Shown piece after piece: positions 60,321 to 64,000 of a stretch of 64,000 bases of DNA (the first letter of the stretch is position 1; every line of letters begins with the position of its first letter). The notes beneath the pieces are model-generated. The model saw only the letters and a list, made by a program, of their open reading frames with translations, was not told where the DNA came from and did not search any database. The DNA comes from Adineta steineri (Eukaryota; Rotifera; Eurotatoria; Adinetida; Adinetidae). The DNA is taken from contig CAJNOI010000004.1 of NCBI GenBank assembly GCA_905250115.1, forward strand, positions 26,906-90,905. Reading direction: 5' to 3'. Made by a program: the position numbers and the translations under genes.

Positions 60321-62269
60321 ATGTTCTCCCTTTTTGCTCCAACAATTATAGATGTGCGTCTTATTGGTTCGTTTTCTCAATGGAAAGAAATCTTAATGAA
60401 TCGTCAAGATGATGGTACTTTTATCTGTTCACCAAATATTTCTGATGGACAACATGAATATAAATTTCGAATAAAACGAAAAAAAGAAGATGATCAATGG
60501 ATTGATATTATTGATCCTTATGTTACTAAATATGATCCAGAACAAAATACTGGTATTATGTGGGTAAAAGAAGGAAAACGTTTGTTAAATGATGCAATTG
60601 ACTACAAATGGAAATATGATCTTATAAAAATGCCTGAAAATAATAATTTAATCATCTATGAAATATATGTAGCTGATTTTTCAGATAACGAACAATTTAC
60701 AGGTGTAATAGATCGACTTGATTATTTAAAAGATCTCGGAATCAATGCTATTTTATTAATGCCTATTGTAGGTAAGTTAATTGATTTTTTTATCATTTAA
60801 ATTATTCATAATAGCATAAAATTCTGTTTAGAATCATTAGGTTTATCTCATGATTGGGGTTATGTACCTCGAAATTTTTTTTCTCTTAAATCAACTTTTG
60901 GAACTTGTACTGATTTTAAAAATCTTGTTGATCAATGTCATCGACGTAATATTCGTATTTTATTTGATGGTGTATTTAATCATACAAGTGGTGATTGTCC
61001 ACTTGCTATTATTGATCAAGATTATTGGGTAATTTTATGAATATAATTTATTTAATTAATAAATTAAATACTTTTCATTTAGTATTATATAGGAAAACAT
61101 AATCCAGATGGTAAATATTTATAGAAAAGAATAATTAATATTTTCCGTTTTTTTCTATATAGATCCTTATTATTGGGGACCAGAATTGAATTATGAGTTT
61201 TATGATAAAATACGAAATATTAAACCAGCTGTTCGTTATATTAGTGATGTTGTCAAATATTGGATTGGAGAATTTCATTTAGATGGTCTAAGATTTGACG
61301 CAGGTGAATAACATATAAAAAAATAAATTTTATTTTGATTGAAAAATATGTTTTATATTATTTTAGCAAAACAAATGGATAATTATGATATCTTACATGA
61401 ATTAGATCAAGTTGCTCGTAATGCTGCTCGACCTGGACAACCGTTTACTACACAAGCAGAACATATGCCTGAAACTTTGAATATTATTAAAGAAAATGGT
61501 GGTCCAACAGATACATGTTGGTCTTTATCATTTATGAATAATATAGATGAAGCTTTAGCAGATAAATTCGATTTAGATAAAATGAAATATATCATTGGAA
61601 CACCAAATCTTATTAATTATACTGCTTGTCATGATAATAAACGTTTATTAGCACGACTAAATGAAAGATTATCGGGTTTTGATGATGAAATATTTCGACG
61701 AATGAAATTAGCAGTAATTATTTTAACAACATCGGCAGGTATACCATTAATCTGGCAAGGTGATGAAATAGGTGAAGCAACATCCGTGGATGAAACTGAT
61801 GAGAATAAGTAAGTGTTAGTCTACATTGTTTTCCTGTAATGAATATTCGTCTAGAACGAAAATCAAACGACCAATGCATTGGAATTTACTTAAAAATAAA
61901 CGAAACCGAAATCTTTTCAATACATTCAAATATTTATTCGCATTTCGTCATAAGACTGATAGTCTACGTAATGGTGAAGTTGATTTTTGTTATGAAAATA
62001 CTGATGATCAGGTTCTCGTCTATCGTCGAGGTGTAAATATTATCATTCTCTGTTATTTTTCAAATGAAAAACGATTAAATTATACTATTGAAAATATATC
62101 TACAAAAGCTAATACAATATGGATTGATATTTTAACTAATGAATATTTTATAGTCAACGATCGCAATACTTTAGTTTTAACTCTCAATTCATATGACGGA
62201 CGAATATTACTACAGACAAATAAACGTAATTTTCGTTTCTGTCTTCCTGTTCCATGTTTTCACGATTAA
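60321..62269 (+). CDS. GH13 alpha-glucan hydrolase with N-terminal carbohydrate-binding region
   Basis: Exons 60321-60771, 60832-61028, 61083-61110, 61163-61303, 61367-61808 and 61855-62269 give 557 aa. Residues 1-85 resemble a CBM48 module (LIGSFSQWKE, YKFRIKRKK). The barrel holds family GH13 motifs: GVFNH in region I, DGLRFDAA with the nucleophile at about D271, an acid at about E304 in TTQAEHMP, and the stabiliser at about D362 in NYTACHDNKR. No signal peptide is visible, so it is probably cytosolic, unlike the secreted amylases of most animals. The layout recalls bacterial neopullulanase/branching-type or trehalose-hydrolase enzymes. Substrate (glycogen, maltodextrin or a trehalose derivative) cannot be set by eye. 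Confidence 0.85.
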
Positions 62270-62330
62270 TTTTTTTAGAATATCTTTTAAATTTTAATTT
62301 ATATACTATGAATAAATATACAGAGGTTGA

Positions 62331-63428
62331 TTATTTAAGTAAAAACTGTAGAATTCGAGTGTAAGTTGTATGATTAAATACGATTCCAATATGTCCAGCA
62401 TCAACATATTCAACATGTGACGGAAGTTCTTCTAGTAAAGCACATTTTTTATTAGCCATAAGTGCGTCAAATGTAGCATTAATATTAAATAAATCATTAA
62501 TTTTATTAATATCACGTATAGAATTTGTTTCTGTATGATTTGAAGGAAGAGCAACAGTTATTATTTTTCCAATAAATGGATTTGCTTGTGGTACTGTTCG
62601 AAATTTCAAATTACCATCTCCATCAATATATGAACAGTCTTGAGTAAAAGCACTGTATAAAGCAAGATTTCCTCCATCGGAATGTGCAATAATATCGATC
62701 AACGGGATGGTATTCGAATTCTTTTCAAATGAGCCAATGTCACTTTCCTCAGTTATTCTTCTTAATCTCAATTTTGGAGCTCTTTTGTGTATAATAACGA
62801 AGGTATTTATTTTATTTTGATCAGATTTAGAGTTGTCAGCAGATTTTTTATTCGAATCAGAATATAGTTTTCTTATTTCGTCGATTTTATTGAAAATTTT
62901 CTCACGCATTTCTTCCCGAGGTAAACCAAAACCGAGATCTATAACAAATACAGGAATATTAGCATTTTTTAATGTAATTGCTAAATCACCAAGATATGAC
63001 CATGATCCAACTGCACCATGTAATAATAAAACAGGACGATGACAACTATATTCTTCATCCCATTGATTGAAACCATAAAATTTTGGATCATTACGATATT
63101 TTTTAAAAGTATACCATACAGCTTTACACATCGTATGTCCTTCTAAAAAAACCATCCCAAATATTGCTCCCAGAGCAGGTGAAATATTCTTTTGCATAGT
63201 TTTAACTAAACATGTATTTATATAGAACCAGATATAATATAATTTTTGTCCTAACGTTAAAATCCAACGTATAATAACCATAGATGTTATAATATTCGAA
63301 AAATTGCTTGTTTGATTTTTAGTCGATTGCATATTTTGGCTGTCTAAATGAAATTGTATAAATTTGTCTTTAATATAATTTACAGAATGCGTAGAAGCAC
63401 TCCTACATAAAAGTACAATAGAATGCAT
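62331..63428 (-). CDS. Alpha/beta hydrolase (lipase-like), 365 aa
   Basis: Single exon. Residues 45-75 hold a hydrophobic, probably membrane-associated region. The alpha/beta core starts with PVLLLHGAVGSWSY (oxyanion region near 137-138), with the nucleophile elbow AHSDGG at Ser250 and the histidine at about 346 in VDAGHIGIV. The catalytic triad is therefore complete, with an acid likely around residues 310-320. A basic linker (about 214-226) interrupts the core, and the elbow reads AHSDGG rather than the usual GHSxGG. It converges with the GH13 gene end, about 60 bp away. Substrate is unknown. Confidence 0.8.
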   Translation of the reverse strand: MHSIVLLCRSASTHSVNYIKDKFIQFHLDSQNMQSTKNQTSNFSNIITSMVIIRWILTLGQKLYYIWFYINTCLVKTMQKNISPALGAIFGMVFLEGHTMCKAVWYTFKKYRNDPKFYGFNQWDEEYSCHRPVLLLHGAVGSWSYLGDLAITLKNANIPVFVIDLGFGLPREEMREKIFNKIDEIRKLYSDSNKKSADNSKSDQNKINTFVIIHKRAPKLRLRRITEESDIGSFEKNSNTIPLIDIIAHSDGGNLALYSAFTQDCSYIDGDGNLKFRTVPQANPFIGKIITVALPSNHTETNSIRDINKINDLFNINATFDALMANKKCALLEELPSHVEYVDAGHIGIVFNHTTYTRILQFLLK

Positions 63429-64000
63429 GCATGAATGCTTCTATATATGTGATATTTACTATAACAAAAAAAAGTAATGAATTCTTATATAATATATTCT
63501 ATAATACGACAATCTTTTCAAATATAGAAAATGAGTTGACTATATATATATCTTGTTTTATCTTACAATTTATCATGATAGATAGAAGTTGATAAGAAAT
63601 TGATTATACAATGTAGAGAAAAAAATCAAACACTTACTTAATGAAGGTAAAATCTATTTTGATATTTTTTGGTTATATTATGATGTTATGAAGGAAACGT
63701 TGACAGTAAACAATGAATAAGTATTTTTTTTTCTTTCTTTTTTTGATTATTGCATGTGGATGCCTTTCTTTTTTACTTTCATTACTCAGCTGTAATTGAA
63801 TGCCGATGCATAAAATATAATCAATTTAGACGAGAAAATGACTCAATAAAAGCATACACGTATATATTTTCTAATTGGAAAAATGCGTAATTATCATAGA
63901 TCGTCTTACTATTAGTCAAACAGAATTTGAAACATTCATGAGATTTTGTACATGTAATATTTAGAAGAAAAAAAATTAGTAAATTTTTGATCTTCTAATA
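63429..64000. other. Gene-free right edge
   Basis: AT-rich upstream region of the last hydrolase gene. No coding signal, and no further exon seen before the window ends. Confidence 0.5.

Overview
The window looks like part of a bdelloid rotifer genome (Adineta/Rotaria-like). It is AT-rich and eukaryotic, with animal genes whose introns are mostly 45-65 bp with GT-AG ends. The left edge holds the N-terminus of a protein type I associate with a large bdelloid-only family (ADP-ribosyltransferase/TPR proteins). Short G-rich tracts related to TGTGGG, the telomere repeat I recall for bdelloids, are scattered through it. The species call is inference. No rRNA, convincing tRNA or CRISPR array was seen. 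There is a 10-N assembly gap at 42559-42568.

Layout. 1-5 kb: 5'-truncated bdelloid-type gene (-), a 100-aa Ser/Thr/Gln repeat protein (+), a synaptotagmin-like double-C2 protein (-). 6.7-14.4 kb: a complete 28-exon GBF1 ArfGEF (+), with one hairpin element in an intron. 15-26.4 kb: three paralogous zinc-finger/coiled-coil genes, a small secreted protein and a vWA protein. 27.3-29.8 kb: an HSP70-family gene with an acylation-type N-terminus, interrupted by a 371-bp hAT-type MITE. 30.6-36.5 kb: a repeat-rich stretch holding most of the telomere-like hairpins, a Tc1/mariner-type MITE, an archaemetzincin and a broken-looking leucine-rich-repeat gene built of exact 143-bp units. 37.5-47.2 kb: an unrecognised 7-exon gene, a glycerophosphodiesterase, an alpha/beta hydrolase split by the gap, pyrroline-5-carboxylate reductase, a NUDT7/8-type CoA diphosphatase and ATG12. 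47.7-56.8 kb: a divergent pair, a short MEGF8-like membrane protein (-) and FAM193 (+). 57-63.4 kb: a proline-rich protein, a secreted unknown, a GH13 glycosidase of bacterial style and an alpha/beta hydrolase.

The genes do not form one pathway; they are ordinary animal housekeeping loci (Golgi trafficking, autophagy, proline synthesis, CoA turnover, lipid and sugar hydrolysis) mixed with lineage-expanded families. Exon boundaries were assigned by hand from GT-AG signals, reading-frame continuity and family similarity. For nearly every multi-exon gene the exon lengths sum to a whole number of codons.

The most unusual content is repetitive: (i) at least eleven small foldback elements whose arms resemble telomeric TGTGGG, none in an exon, one doubled into a palindrome and one carrying a nested MITE; (ii) the hAT MITE with an 8-bp target duplication inside an HSP70 exon; (iii) the LRR gene in which exon plus intron was duplicated as a fixed 143-bp unit.
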